A program made the translations under genes and the position numbers. A model generated the notes under the pieces. That model was not told the DNA's origin and did not search any database. It saw only the letters and a program-made list of their open reading frames with translations. From the NCBI GenBank assembly GCA_020466095.1, contig CM035808.1, positions 34,452,502 through 34,516,501 on the forward strand: a stretch of DNA of 64,000 bases, read 5' to 3'. Of the stretch, positions 36,514 through 46,729 are shown piece after piece (the first letter of the stretch is position 1; every line of letters begins with the position of its first letter). The DNA is from Chlorops oryzae. Taxonomy: Eukaryota > Arthropoda > Insecta > Diptera > Chloropidae.

Positions 36514-36681
36514 CTTGCACAATGCGACGCCAGTGTCCAAGCGATCCATAAAGTTTTCAGCATTTATCATAAGTTCTGGGTATAAAGTACTCAGCCATTC
36601 AGCCAAATCCTCTTTCATCGCCTCCAAATACTCCTCGCTCGATTTGAACGGCCGGTAGGGCCTTGCCTCGAGCAGTGCCAT
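36514..36681 (-). CDS. pigs: First coding exon of a GAS2-like cytolinker (pickled eggs)
   Basis: The exon encodes 56 residues, starting [20 protein letters not shown] and ending GVALCK, exactly in phase 0, followed by the splice donor GTAGGT (CAAG/GTAGGT). This is the beginning of GAS2-family proteins: a lead-in helix and the first part of the calponin-homology (actin-binding) domain, including [11 protein letters not shown]. The rest of the CH domain and the GAS2-related microtubule-binding domain must lie in later exons, at lower coordinates or beyond the window. In flies such proteins link actin to microtubules, and pigs is known as a Notch-responsive gene in ovary and muscle. The ATG sits in a good context (GAAAATGGC); an upstream GTG in frame is not needed. 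Upstream, TTTAAGCAG (about 36771-36779, minus strand) could be a 5'-UTR splice acceptor. Confidence 0.88.
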
Positions 36682-36781
36682 TTTCACTCGATTTTTATTC
36701 TTCTTTCGATTTTACGATTAGCTTTCCGCGTACAGCTCGTGGAATTGTCTTTTTTCTGCCTTTGTTAAGTCTGCTTAAATT

Positions 36782-38829
36782 CTTTTTAAGCATAAAACGA
36801 AAACAAACAAATAAACCGAAACGGGGGAAAAAGGCAAAAAGGATGTCACAATGATTTTTCCTTTGTTAGTTTAATTCATCTTTTCCAAGAGAGATGATGG
36901 TGGAGATTGGAGGGAGAACGCCTTCTTCTCGCAATTTTTAATTACTTTCCAGCAAACAATTCGAGAGCAGAATTCATTTTGGATGTGATATTATTGCAAT
37001 GCGAGGACGATTAGTTCATTCCGTCCGTCCCTCTGTCCTTCGTCCGTGAAGCCTGAAGGCAATAATAGAACAATCGCCCGCTTAATTAAAAATCTCCACA
37101 ATCAAAATTGATTTTATGTTTTGTTATGTTTTTTCTTTATATTTTCAATTATCTTTTGTATCTTTTGAATATGGGAGGACGAACTTTTTTCACATTCGTT
37201 TGCGATAATCGCTTGATTGGAATTCCAGGGCGGCACGTTTCAAGTGAGTTTGTGTGTGTGGGGCTTAAAATTTTTGCTTCTGAAGTTTCCAAAAGGAGCT
37301 GAAAAAACATGGAAAAGGGATTTTTGGTTAGTTTTTTTTCAATCGATTGAAATTAAAAGAAATATTTTAGAACAAATTTAAAAATAATAAGAAGAAATAC
37401 CTTAAAAAATATATAAGTATGTATTTTTAAACATGTCGCCCCATCCATCATCTTCGATTACTTCGATTATAAGTTCTTGCTTCCCGATAAAATTTTCCAC
37501 ATCATTGATTGTTTAGTCAAGTATTTCGAAAGAGGAATTCAGCATAACATGCCTCACTCACCCCATTAAAATTCAATAAAAATCCGTTGCTTCTCCACTT
37601 GAAGACGAAAAAAATTAAACAAAACAAAACGAAACGAAACTCAAAGAGCAATCGAAAGGAAATGCCAAAGAAATTCCAATGCTTCTTCATTCATTGAATG
37701 ATTCGGAAAGAAGAATTGCAGCGATATGCAATGAAGGAGGGAAGACAAAGGCAGACACACCCACAAGGGTGCACGACCGACCGGGCTTGAATGCATACAC
37801 AATATCATGATCACCATCGGCGTCGGCGTCGTTCAAGCCGTCGCGACGTCGTCATTATCGATTCGGACAACGTCATCATTGTCTCATTTAATTTTTGGCC
37901 TTTTTATTTCTTAACACTTCAATGGTCTGAAGTCTTGCCGCGATGTCATAAATCGTTTAGTGTAACACGCCCATAATGGCTCTTTAATTTCGAATGGTTT
38001 TTCGGAAGTTTAATTTAAGGTTCCTACTCGGAATACCGCAGGACATTGTTCATTAGCTTAACCGAGGAGACGTAAGAGAAATCCCAAGCGGCAAGTGTAG
38101 AAAAGTATTACAAAATTTTTTGTAATTATGAATATATGCATCCCGCATATAAGCACTCCCCGCTTAAAAGCATCGAAAATTTGTTTATTTTGATATAAGC
38201 CTTGTTCGCTTATAAGAACGGACTCCCATGTATTTGTGATGGTGCTTATAATCGGGGAATATTGTGTTTCAAAAAGTACTCTTCTTTCTCCCAATCCTCA
38301 GCAGTAATCTTTCTTGGGAAGCTTGTTTATATGGAATCCCGTTTTTCGTCATCTAATATTGAAATCGATAGTCAACCTATCCGTCGGTGTACCCACCCCA
38401 TAAACTCTGTTGAGAATTCCACCAGCCCAATCAGTCAATCCAACCGCGATTAATCATCGTTTTCGAATGAAAATTTTCGGTGAAACCCTAAAAAAAAGGC
38501 GATCGTTTGATATCAGAAATCAACGCAAGTGATAAAAAAATCTACAATCTGACGGACACAATCAGTGGCGGACCCACCTACCCATTAAACGCGACCAGCT
38601 GCAAGTGCCAGCGCAAAAAAAAACTCTTATGGAGTTATTCTGGAATTTTCGCGCCAACCAACTGCAATGGATTATGCGACTCGACTTGAGAGGCCGATTG
38701 AACGAATTCGCCGTAATTTTCGGACCACAGCAAGGTATGCGAGGTGCTATAAAATGTTACGCTTAATTAACTTCATTAAGGAAAGCGATACATATATGTT
38801 TTTCCCCCCTCTCTCTCTATCTCTCTCTG

Positions 38830-38860
<31 letters not shown>

Positions 38861-39399
38861 TTTTTTTCAATTGATTTAATAAACCGGCACAAGTGCACTT
38901 TATGAACTATTTGTAAGCGAATTTTTCGCTTCATTATAAATATTTTTACTTTCTGGTTTTTGTGGTTAAAGAAATTATCGCGATGATATGAGAAGCCTAA
39001 TAGCGGATAAATGGAATGCTCGTTCGTGCATAAATCATCTTCATGAATGGAGAGTGTTATACAAAGGGGAATTATGAGTGCTGCGCGAGCTTAAAGCCTA
39101 GTCATTAAAGAAAATGAAGACTAACGAACAAAAGGATCAAAAGGTAACGCCGCGGCTGTAAGATCTGGGCCTCTTGTCATCTACTTTAATCGTTTAACTT
39201 TTAACTTCACTTAGAAATACATACATACAAAAATACATACATACGATTCAATTAAGCGGGATTCGCTGAAAAAGAGCCTGAATATGAACTTTTATTTTTT
39301 GCGAAATTGTTTGTTGTTGTTTTTTTTTTTTTTTTTTTGTTTGTTTACTTTTCTTCCCTCAATTAAAATTTACACTTGCATTTTTAATTTGCGGTTTTT
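36782..39399. other. Noncoding region upstream of pigs exon
   Basis: No supported gene. It is likely 5'-UTR intron or upstream regulatory DNA of pigs. A CT tract of about 60 bases lies at 38808-38860. Homopolymer T runs lie near 39319-39340. Confidence 0.4.
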
Positions 39400-39780
39400 T
39401 CGGTTGACCGCCGCATTCTGACGTAGTGGCGTCGCCACTGGTATGTCCATATATCACAGCGCTTAACCGTTTACGGGTGTACCTGTGTCTCGAAGATCGG
39501 AACGCATACTCGAACAGAAAGAAGAAAAAAATTTTATGGGTAGGTATGTGCGAATGTGGGTACAAACGGTTGATATCTGATTTTGCGGCTGCGCCTCTCC
39601 GCGCTTTCGGCTCTCAGACTTAGGCTCGCACGAAGTGTTGTTAAGTGGGTAAGTAAGTCGCTTAAATGAGCTCGGCTTAATTAAGTTCATGTTCGTTCCG
39701 CTTGCCGTTACACTAGGCCAGTTGTGAGCTGCGATCTGTGAGCTTTGAGCCTTCTCGGCTCGATTCGTCAGCGCCATACA
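39400..39780. promoter_or_regulatory. GC-richer block upstream of pigs, candidate promoter or 5' exon
   Basis: This stretch is clearly less AT-rich than its flanks, with clusters such as GCGGCTGCGCCTCTCCGCGC at 39586-39605. It lies about 2.7-3.1 kb upstream of the pigs start codon. It could be a promoter or noncoding first exon. I see no decisive TATA box or initiator, so the call is tentative. Confidence 0.25.
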
Positions 39781-40254
39781 TATGTGGTTACATAATACAT
39801 TCGCGAATCCGTTGCAATCTGCCTCGGCGTTTTATTTATTTATTTTTTTTATATTTTATTTTTAGGTTTTTAATTAAACATCAACGGCAAGCGTTGTTCA
39901 TTGTTCGACGATTTTCGCACATACGAAATTAATCAAAATAAATAGAAACTGTTGGAAAAAACTTTAAAGCAATTACACCTGAAGATGACGGAAAACCCCA
40001 CGAAATGTTCATCTAATGTTGACAAAAATAGGCCAGTGAGTTAAATAAAATTAACTGTCAAGTTTGTCATTTTTAAATCAGTTCTCTGATGGAATCGCAA
40101 GCTATGCAGAAACTTGTGCATTGGGAACATTATTTCCAGTATTTTGTCATCGAATTTTCTTCAAAGGTTTCTAAGAAATTCCTTGTGAGTTTAAGTTTAG
40201 TCAGAGAAACATGTTGTGCAACAATTAGTTTGGACTAGCAGGCAGAAAATTTTT
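39781..40254. other. Unassigned noncoding spacer
   Basis: No gene or element recognised. Confidence 0.4.
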
Positions 40255-40420
40255 CTTCTTTGTCGCAACATGGACGGGGCTTGACTTCTGGGGTACTTTT
40301 TGGCATACCTTTGTGAAATTACTGCCCCCGACAGTGCCACTCTGAGCAGGGCAAATGGCTTGCCATCCCCTAAATCAAGGCCTGGAAAAGGGCACCGAAA
40401 ATCATTTTTTTTTCTTACAG
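40255..40420 (-). repeat. Repeat family R, uninterrupted copy
   Basis: On the minus strand this reads GATTTAGGGGATGGCAAGCC, then GCTCAGAGTGGCA, GTAATTTCAC and GGTATGCCAAA. The same series occurs on the plus strand at 42190-42491 and resumes at 43734, where it is interrupted by insertions. The family itself is unidentified. Confidence 0.55.
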
Positions 40421-40619
40421 TACTTCCCATACCAAATATAGCTTTGTGTAGAATCTTATAGCTTAATCTAAAAGAATTAATCAATTATTTAAACGAAATG
40501 ATTTTAGGAAACACTTTCTAATCTTTTCAAGAGACTTTTTACAATATTCTGGTGAAAATTTTTGCAGGATGCTGTAGCAATACTAGAGTGGAATTTTGGC
40601 CCACTGATTTTAGGATTTT

Positions 40620-41055
40620 TGTTAACTCTTGGAACCTAGAAGGCATTGGATATTCCGAAATAACAATGACACAAAGCATACTGCGCGTTCAGTGAAGGAT
40701 TGGTTGCTATCGGGCATGTCACAGAAATCGAATACGATTGAAAACGTTCGAAATCAATGAAATTTCCATACAAATTTAAGCGAAACCGAACGTTTTCTGT
40801 CATATTCGATTTCTGTGACATGCTCGTATATTATGCTCCAAGTCAACTTTTTAGTCCTTCCCAATCACAGGATTTGAATTCCATTGATCACGTTTGCAAT
40901 TTGTTGGCAGAAAATTAAATTGCTCCGCTCCCAATATTTAGTAAAGACTCCTTAAGAGAAGCTCTCAAAAAAGATTGATCATAAGTCGCAGCATCCGAAA
41001 CAGAAAAGCTGCTCTTATCAATGCCACATCGTCTTCAGGGAATCATTGATGTTAA
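40620..41055 (+). pseudogene. Tc1-family transposase fossil, C-terminal part
   Basis: Translation shows the Tc1 block NNDTKHTARSVKDWLL (40662-40709), then PSQSQDLNSIDHVCNLL (40856-40906), then SKDSLREALKKD (40940-40975) and SMPHRLQGIIDV near the end, with stops between. These correspond to the family's DNDPKHTA, PSQSPDLNPIEH and C-terminal segments. The two blocks are in different frames, but subtracting the 116-bp insertion plus one 3-bp target copy brings them into one frame. The catalytic positions then lie 34 residues apart, as in DD34E enzymes. Both are mutated, the Asp to Asn and the Glu to Asp. It is a dead transposon; the N-terminal half is not visible. Confidence 0.8.
40711..40826. 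mobile_element. 116-bp fold-back MITE inside the Tc1 fossil
   Basis: The ends CGGGCATGTCACAGAAATCG and, in reverse, CGAGCATGTCACAGAAATCG are inverted repeats that continue through AATAYGAYWGAAAACGTTCG. The duplicated target is TAT at 40708-40710 and 40827-40829. It interrupts the transposase fossil, so it is younger than the Tc1 insertion. No coding capacity. Confidence 0.8.
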
Positions 41056-42189
41056 TTGAGTTGATTTAAGAGTGGATCAACGAAATACAAGCACATACTT
41101 ATATGTGCTAAGTCCTTCAATTCTACAAATTCTAAGTCAAGAAATTAATTAAGTTGTAATGTATTTACAATTTTGTCCAACTTTGTTCTTAGTGTTTATC
41201 TCACAAACTCTTATATACATGAGAATTTAAGACTTTTTTCGTTTTCATTTACTTTTATAATTGAACTTTGATTAAACTGAATGCTTAAATTTTTGTTTTG
41301 AATCGATATTTATGGGGTGCATTAAAACTTTAATCCTCGTTTATACAGACTACTTTTTCATAAACATTTTCATTTGGCAACACTTAGGTACATACATACA
41401 TACATGTGAATGCTTAAATAGAGCAATTCTCTGCCTCGAACAAACTTAAAAGCGTTGCTTTCCAACCGGAAACCACTCTAAGTCCGGCACAGACGTTTGA
41501 ATTTCTTTATTTTTTAAAATCCTCTCACAAATCAAATCGACGAATGCTGCTTTTTTTGGAGTTTTCAGTAAACGCTTTTCAGTCATTTATTAGTTTGTTT
41601 TGATTGATGAATTAACCTGTTTTATTTTTAAATATTTTATTTTCGATGGCGCAACAGAAATTGCGGACAATAAATCACATAAGCGTTGATTTAATAATGA
41701 GCATCCAAAGTGAAATGCTTTGAAAATAGTCGCATTAATGACCAATCATTGACATAATCAGCTGTCGTTAGCGGACATACGAAAGCAAAATTATCGATTT
41801 TAGCACAGTCAATTGCGATTTTCCCCGAGGCGCTTCACCAGATTAGCGCTCATAAAACACTGAAATTTATTTCGAACGTGACATAATAATGGACTTCAGC
41901 GGATTTGCTCAAATTTAAATTTTTATTTCATTTCAGGTCAATGAGAAAATTCGCATTTAAATGGCCATTAATTGAGATAAAATTAACAAATTGTTAAAAA
42001 TAATTTTTTTTTTTCTATCGAAATTTTTGTTTCTATTTGTATCGAAAAATTATTGAAACGTGATTAAAAGTAAGGATTCATCATTTCAAACGACTTGGAG
42101 TGTTAAAAAATCTCCTTAATTTCCGTCTTGAAAGATTTGAAATGAACAAAATGCTCAAAAAACTATGTTGAAGAGCTATCGATTCCTCA
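41056..42189. other. Unassigned AT-rich stretch
   Basis: No supported gene or element. A short TACA microsatellite lies at 41391-41404. Confidence 0.4.
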
Positions 42190-42245
42190 ATGCAAGCCCC
42201 GATTTAGGGGATGGCAAGCCGGGCAAATGTCCAGAGCGGGACTAA

Positions 42246-42440
42246 AGGCGGCGCCAGACATGCGGTATTTGGCAATTTCCAAGCACCAAATATTCGTCCG
42301 ATTATTCGTGTATGTTCCATTCTCTATGGAAAATAATCGGTGTTTTGCAAGCATTTGCTGATCCACACAAGTAGATGTTCGGAATAATACGAATATTTGG
42401 TGCTTGGAAATCGGCAAATACCGCATGTCTGGCGCCGGCT
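42246..42440. mobile_element. Harbinger-like MITE, 195 bp
   Basis: Terminal inverted repeats AGGCGGCGCCAGACATGCGG and AGCCGGCGCCAGACATGCGG extend about 50 bases inward (through TTTCCAAGCACCAAATATTCG). The flanking TAA at 42243-42245 and 42441-42443 is the 3-base target duplication typical of PIF/Harbinger elements. No coding capacity. Confidence 0.8.
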
Positions 42441-42491
42441 TAAGAGATAATTTCACATACATAGGTATGCCAAAGAAAGTGCCATCATAGG

Positions 42492-43725
42492 TAGGAAAGC
42501 AAACGATACATCGATGTTTTGGAGGCATCGATGATTTGACATTCATTATCGATGTTTTAACATCGATTTTTATTCTAAATTAACATCGATCCATCGTTCC
42601 TGACGACCGACGTTTAAACATCGATGTTTCGAAAGTGCCCTTTTATATTTGGGCAACTATTTCCCGGAATATTTTGGTATATTGGCAAGACGAAGCGCGA
42701 GGATGTAGAGAAACTACCCCTCCGCGCTTCGTCTCGCTCATAATTCAAAAAATTGCCTGCAATAGTTGTATGTAATGTAAAAGGGCACAAACCTCTAGCT
42801 TTATTATTTTTTTTTTTAACATTAATCAAACGAGGAGCAAACAAAGAAAATACAGCAATGTTTATCTAATTTCTCACTGCTCATTTTAAAGAATATAATT
42901 TTTTTCAATTTTAGATCATTTAAGTGGGAACTGATTAGATGATTGTATAATCAAGATGGTATTAGTTTGGAAGTTATGTCTTTACCTTGCTCTTGACCAA
43001 TCAGCGGATCCGCATTTCAAAAGAAAGAAAGCAGCAGAAAGAAAAGTAAATTGAAAGATATTTATACTTTTCAGTAAGGCTAGGCGCCGACTACTCAATT
43101 TTTAGTTGGCCAATTTTTAGTTGGAAAAGTGCTCTTGCGCGCCGACTATACAATTTCAAATTGGGTACTTTCAATTCAATTAATTTATTATTAATTAACT
43201 ACATAATAATGTGTTAATTACTCGGTACCATGTGTTTATAGAACACTACCAACTAAAAATTGAGTAGTTTGCGGCGTCCCATAAGAACGTATGTAACACA
43301 ACACACTTGGCCAATTTAAATTTTGTGGCAAAACACAAAGTTTTTATTGGGTCAACTAAAAATTGGAATGTCGGCGCGCTCTATATAGTTCTGTGTGCCA
43401 CAAACACCCAACTTAAAATTGGCCAACTGAAAATTGAGTAGTCGGCGCTTAGCCTAAATAAATTTTGTTAAATTCGGTTTTAAAAACTAAGTAATCGGTT
43501 TCTTGCTTGAATTATTGATATCATGTAATTTGTAATAAGCTTAAAAGAAGCTATATTATCCAAACGATCAAACTTTTTTAATAAAAAACGTAAAACATAT
43601 TTAATCAATATTCAAAAACATCGATACATAGTATTGAAAAGTCGATGTTTTCAACATCGATGTTTCACTTCTGAAAACATCGATGTTATAAAATCGATGT
43701 TTTTTTTAACGATGTTGCATCCCTA
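42492..43725. mobile_element. hAT-like nonautonomous element, 1234 bp
   Basis: The ends are TAGGAAAGCAAAC on the left and, in reverse, TAGGGATGCAAC on the right. An exact 8-base target duplication ATCATAGG lies at 42484-42491 and 43726-43733, as expected for hAT transposons. Just inside both ends there are clusters of ACATCGATG words in both orientations, plausible transposase-binding subterminal repeats. There is no transposase. A second MITE lies inside it. Confidence 0.8.
43078..43454. mobile_element. Harbinger-like MITE nested in the hAT-like element, 377 bp
   Basis: Terminal inverted repeats GGCTAGGCGCCGACTACTC and GGCTAAGCGCCGACTACTC, continuing AATTTTYAGTTGGCCAATTTT, are flanked by TAA at 43075-43077 and 43455-43457. 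Internal copies of AATTTTTAGTTG or its complement recur. Its family is distinct from the MITE at 42246, although both duplicate TAA. Confidence 0.75.
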
Positions 43726-43800
43726 ATCATAGGGGCGGCAAATATCGTTTTAGCTCAGAGTGGCAAAAAAGCTGAATCGGGCTCTGCCTCAACGAAGTCA

Positions 43801-45877
43801 CCTCTCACAACCACTTGGTTTTCTCAAAGAAACATTTTTTTGTCACAATAATTAAAGTGAATACCTACTCTTTCTCGACTCCCACAATAAAGAAGAGTCC
43901 AATGACACTATCAACCATAAAAATCCATCCAACCGTTTAGGCTTCAAACCGTAACGAACTAGTGAACAAACATAGATGGGCTTGATTAGCAGGTCTGAGA
44001 ACCCTAAACTCAAGCGTACCAATTCCATAGCCTCGAAGATATTTAAATTAATTGTTCGCCAGCGTTTCAGAAAAGTCTCCACGCCTTTTCGTGTGAAGCA
44101 ATTTCATCTCGGGTTGAATTATTTGGACATTGAATTAACAAAATAATGAAATAAATCAAAAACTCTTTGAGACATTTAACAGGAGTTAAGGCGAAACAAT
44201 TCTTTGAAGAAGACAGAAGACAAAATAACAAAAAAAAAAAAAAAACATTTTCAAAATATGACTTTTTTATGCAAATATCAGTGATTAAGCTTTTTGTAGT
44301 TTCAATGTAACACGCTGACAACGTCGAACGTTGAGCATGGAAGTGTTAATTTGCGCTAAGCTGTTCTTTAAAATTTTACTTGATTTCAAACAATTAATTT
44401 GAAAGGAAGATTTATTTCTGCTATTATCAAAACAAAAGAATGATATCATCACTGCGTTGGAAATTAATGAGCAGAGTTGTATTTAAGAATTTTGAGGTTT
44501 TTAAAGGTTAATAAAACTATTTGAATTACAATAAATTGTTGATGAGATTTATACAGGCAGATTTTATTATGATTAGTTACAAAATAAAAAGGTATTCAAA
44601 AATTGGTTCTTTTTTTTCTGAGGGCTCTTTTTTGTTGAAGTGCCCATAGCATACCGAAAAGGCACTACAAGGTTTACAGGTCTTTGAAAAAATTCAGAAG
44701 TTATTCAATCTATCATAACCTTCTAAGACAATCGTAGCTTATACAACATCAATAATAATGGGGGTTTTCGCGTCTTGTATGATTTATGTAAAAATACCGT
44801 TTAATCATTCTGCAAAAGGTCCGTTCAATAAAAATTGACATTTCAAGCACTGCTAGGGATATTCAAGTCGATAGTCAAAGCACAAAAAAAAAAATATCGC
44901 AATCAAATTCAATAAGCTCCGAATGCAGGTGTCAATTGAAGGCATTCTGCTTTCAAGAAAGACGGACAAATCCGCTAGCGAAAATGTATGCCAAAGTATA
45001 ATGTGTCATTATAGTGTGTCAGTTGGAACAGTTGGGGTTCATTAACCGTTATTGTTTCAGTATGAGGAGTACTACAGATAAGCATGAATATGCAAAAATT
45101 TTCTCGTTTTTAAATACATATTCATAAACGAACTCGCACGGTTAGACTAAAACAGCCCAGTAGGAAATTAATCAATGGAGTCACATCGCAACCGCCGTGA
45201 ACCTGTTCTTCTCTCTTGAAATTTTATCTAACGCAAAACGACATGAAAGGAAACTGCAAAACTTTTTGTTAAGTATTTCCTACAGGGATCAAACACCTGA
45301 TGGTATGATGTGTTAAGCCCCAATCTCTCTTTCCCTTCATTTATGTTAATTTTTTTTTTCTTTTCAAGTATGCGTGCTTACACATTGACCCATATTTTGT
45401 GTGCGTCACTTTTCGAATAGGTATTTGCCTCCGATATTTCTCCAAAGAAACGTACCACAAATCTGCGATTTTATTCACACAACCCTCAAAGTAAACGTGC
45501 CTTATCGAAATAATCTTTCAAAAAGATGGCAATTTACTGAAGAAAAAAAGCATGCATGAGGATTAGGGTGGCCACACGTAATTTTTTTTTCTTACAATAT
45601 TTTACAAGACTTCGAGCACCTCATATTTTCACAATTACCTAAATTGATCATGTTGCGAAGGCTTCAAAAATTCTAAGCGAGCAGGAGAAAAAGAATAAGA
45701 TGAATTTATCACCTTCACTAAAGAAAAAATCTTTCTTTGAAAACTTCAAAGTGAATCTTGAGCAGATTTTATCGAGAAGGATATTTTAAAAATATAATTT
45801 ATTTTTGTAGATTTTTGTTTTAATTTTAATTTTAATTTATTTTCCCTTTATTTTTATAAGATTTTATAAGCCGAACA
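43801..45877. other. Noncoding stretch upstream of paralogue 2
   Basis: No supported gene. AT-rich sequence with A runs near 44230. The last 90 bases before 45878 resemble the flank of paralogue 1: TTTTATCG(G)A..., then AATTTATTTTTG and TTTTTATAAG. The duplication therefore included some 5' flank and probably the promoter. Confidence 0.4.
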
Positions 45878-46729
45878 ATGGCCGATTCGAAGGATTTAAC
45901 ATTACAGGATTTGGTTAAAATAGCTCTCGGCTTGCGAAATTTCAGTGAAACGAATATTGGGATCCTACACAGTCTAATTGAGACAATCCTAAGGAAATTG
46001 GACTGTTATGACGAAACGATTGTAGTAACTGGTGAGCAGTGTGACCGTATTCTGGAATTATTGCGTCATTCGAAAGCGGCACCACTAACAATACCAACAA
46101 CAAAGATGCCAGAAATTTCGCAGAATATTTCAGATCGCCTATCGATTGTCGAGAGAAAAGTTGAAGATTTAGAGAAAACCTTTCATGGGGGCTTAGATAA
46201 AAACCGACGGAATAAATTGGCTGAAACCTTTGGTGACATATTCACGTCGGATGAAAATCCTTTAGGAAATTTCATAAGTGATACCATAAACTGTAATCTA
46301 AAATGCCGAGTTGTAGATATCGAACGGAAAGTCGAGAGATTGGATTTTTTATTTCGTTCGATTATGTTGCGTGAGACTAATAGATGGGTACAATCGAAGA
46401 GCGTGAATAATTGTTATCAATTCCTGTTCAAAGTTAGCAATCTTCATGCGAGGCATAAAGAGATGGTTGACAATACCGTTAATGAATTTCAACAGATAAT
46501 GGATTCCAAAGGGAATAATTATGAAATCTCGGAACTTAAAAAGAAAATACTTGAAGCATTCGACAACGTCGACAGTTACATTGAAGAGAACAGAAGATGG
46601 AAAAGACTATTTCCGGCACTTCTATTTGGGAAGGCAACGCCTACCAACGTTCCGTACAGGCCACCAAAGATGCCAATTTGCGAATGCAACGGCAAGGGAC
46701 ATAAGACAAGATATTATAAACCGACCTAG
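45878..46729 (+). CDS. Intronless paralogue 2 of an unrecognised 290-aa family
   Basis: A single frame of 283 codons from ATGGCCGATTCG to TAG. Residues 1-66 match the gene at 23303 with four substitutions and about five nucleotide changes in 198. After residue about 100 the proteins diverge to well under half identity but keep the same framework: LSIVERKVEDLE, DIERKVERLDFLF, RWVQSKS, CYQ, QQIMD, LLFGKATP and a cysteine-containing tail (CECNGKG). The protein is charged and mostly helical, with no signal peptide or membrane segment, and its function is unknown. A canonical AATAAA lies at 46884-46889 and ATTAAA at about 46763, either of which could end the transcript. It lies upstream of the pigs exon on the opposite strand. 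Confidence 0.8.
   Translation: MADSKDLTLQDLVKIALGLRNFSETNIGILHSLIETILRKLDCYDETIVVTGEQCDRILELLRHSKAAPLTIPTTKMPEISQNISDRLSIVERKVEDLEKTFHGGLDKNRRNKLAETFGDIFTSDENPLGNFISDTINCNLKCRVVDIERKVERLDFLFRSIMLRETNRWVQSKSVNNCYQFLFKVSNLHARHKEMVDNTVNEFQQIMDSKGNNYEISELKKKILEAFDNVDSYIEENRRWKRLFPALLFGKATPTNVPYRPPKMPICECNGKGHKTRYYKPT

Larger units (their letters stand above)
42190..43800 (+). repeat. Repeat family R, copy split by nested insertions
   Basis: GATTTAGGGGATGGCAAGCC at about 42201, GATAATTTCACATAC at about 42446 and GGTATGCCAAAGAAAGTGCC follow the same order as in the copy at 40255-40420. They are separated by the MITE at 42246-42440. Family-like sequence resumes after the hAT-like element, with GCTCAGAGTGGCA at about 43754. 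Confidence 0.5.
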
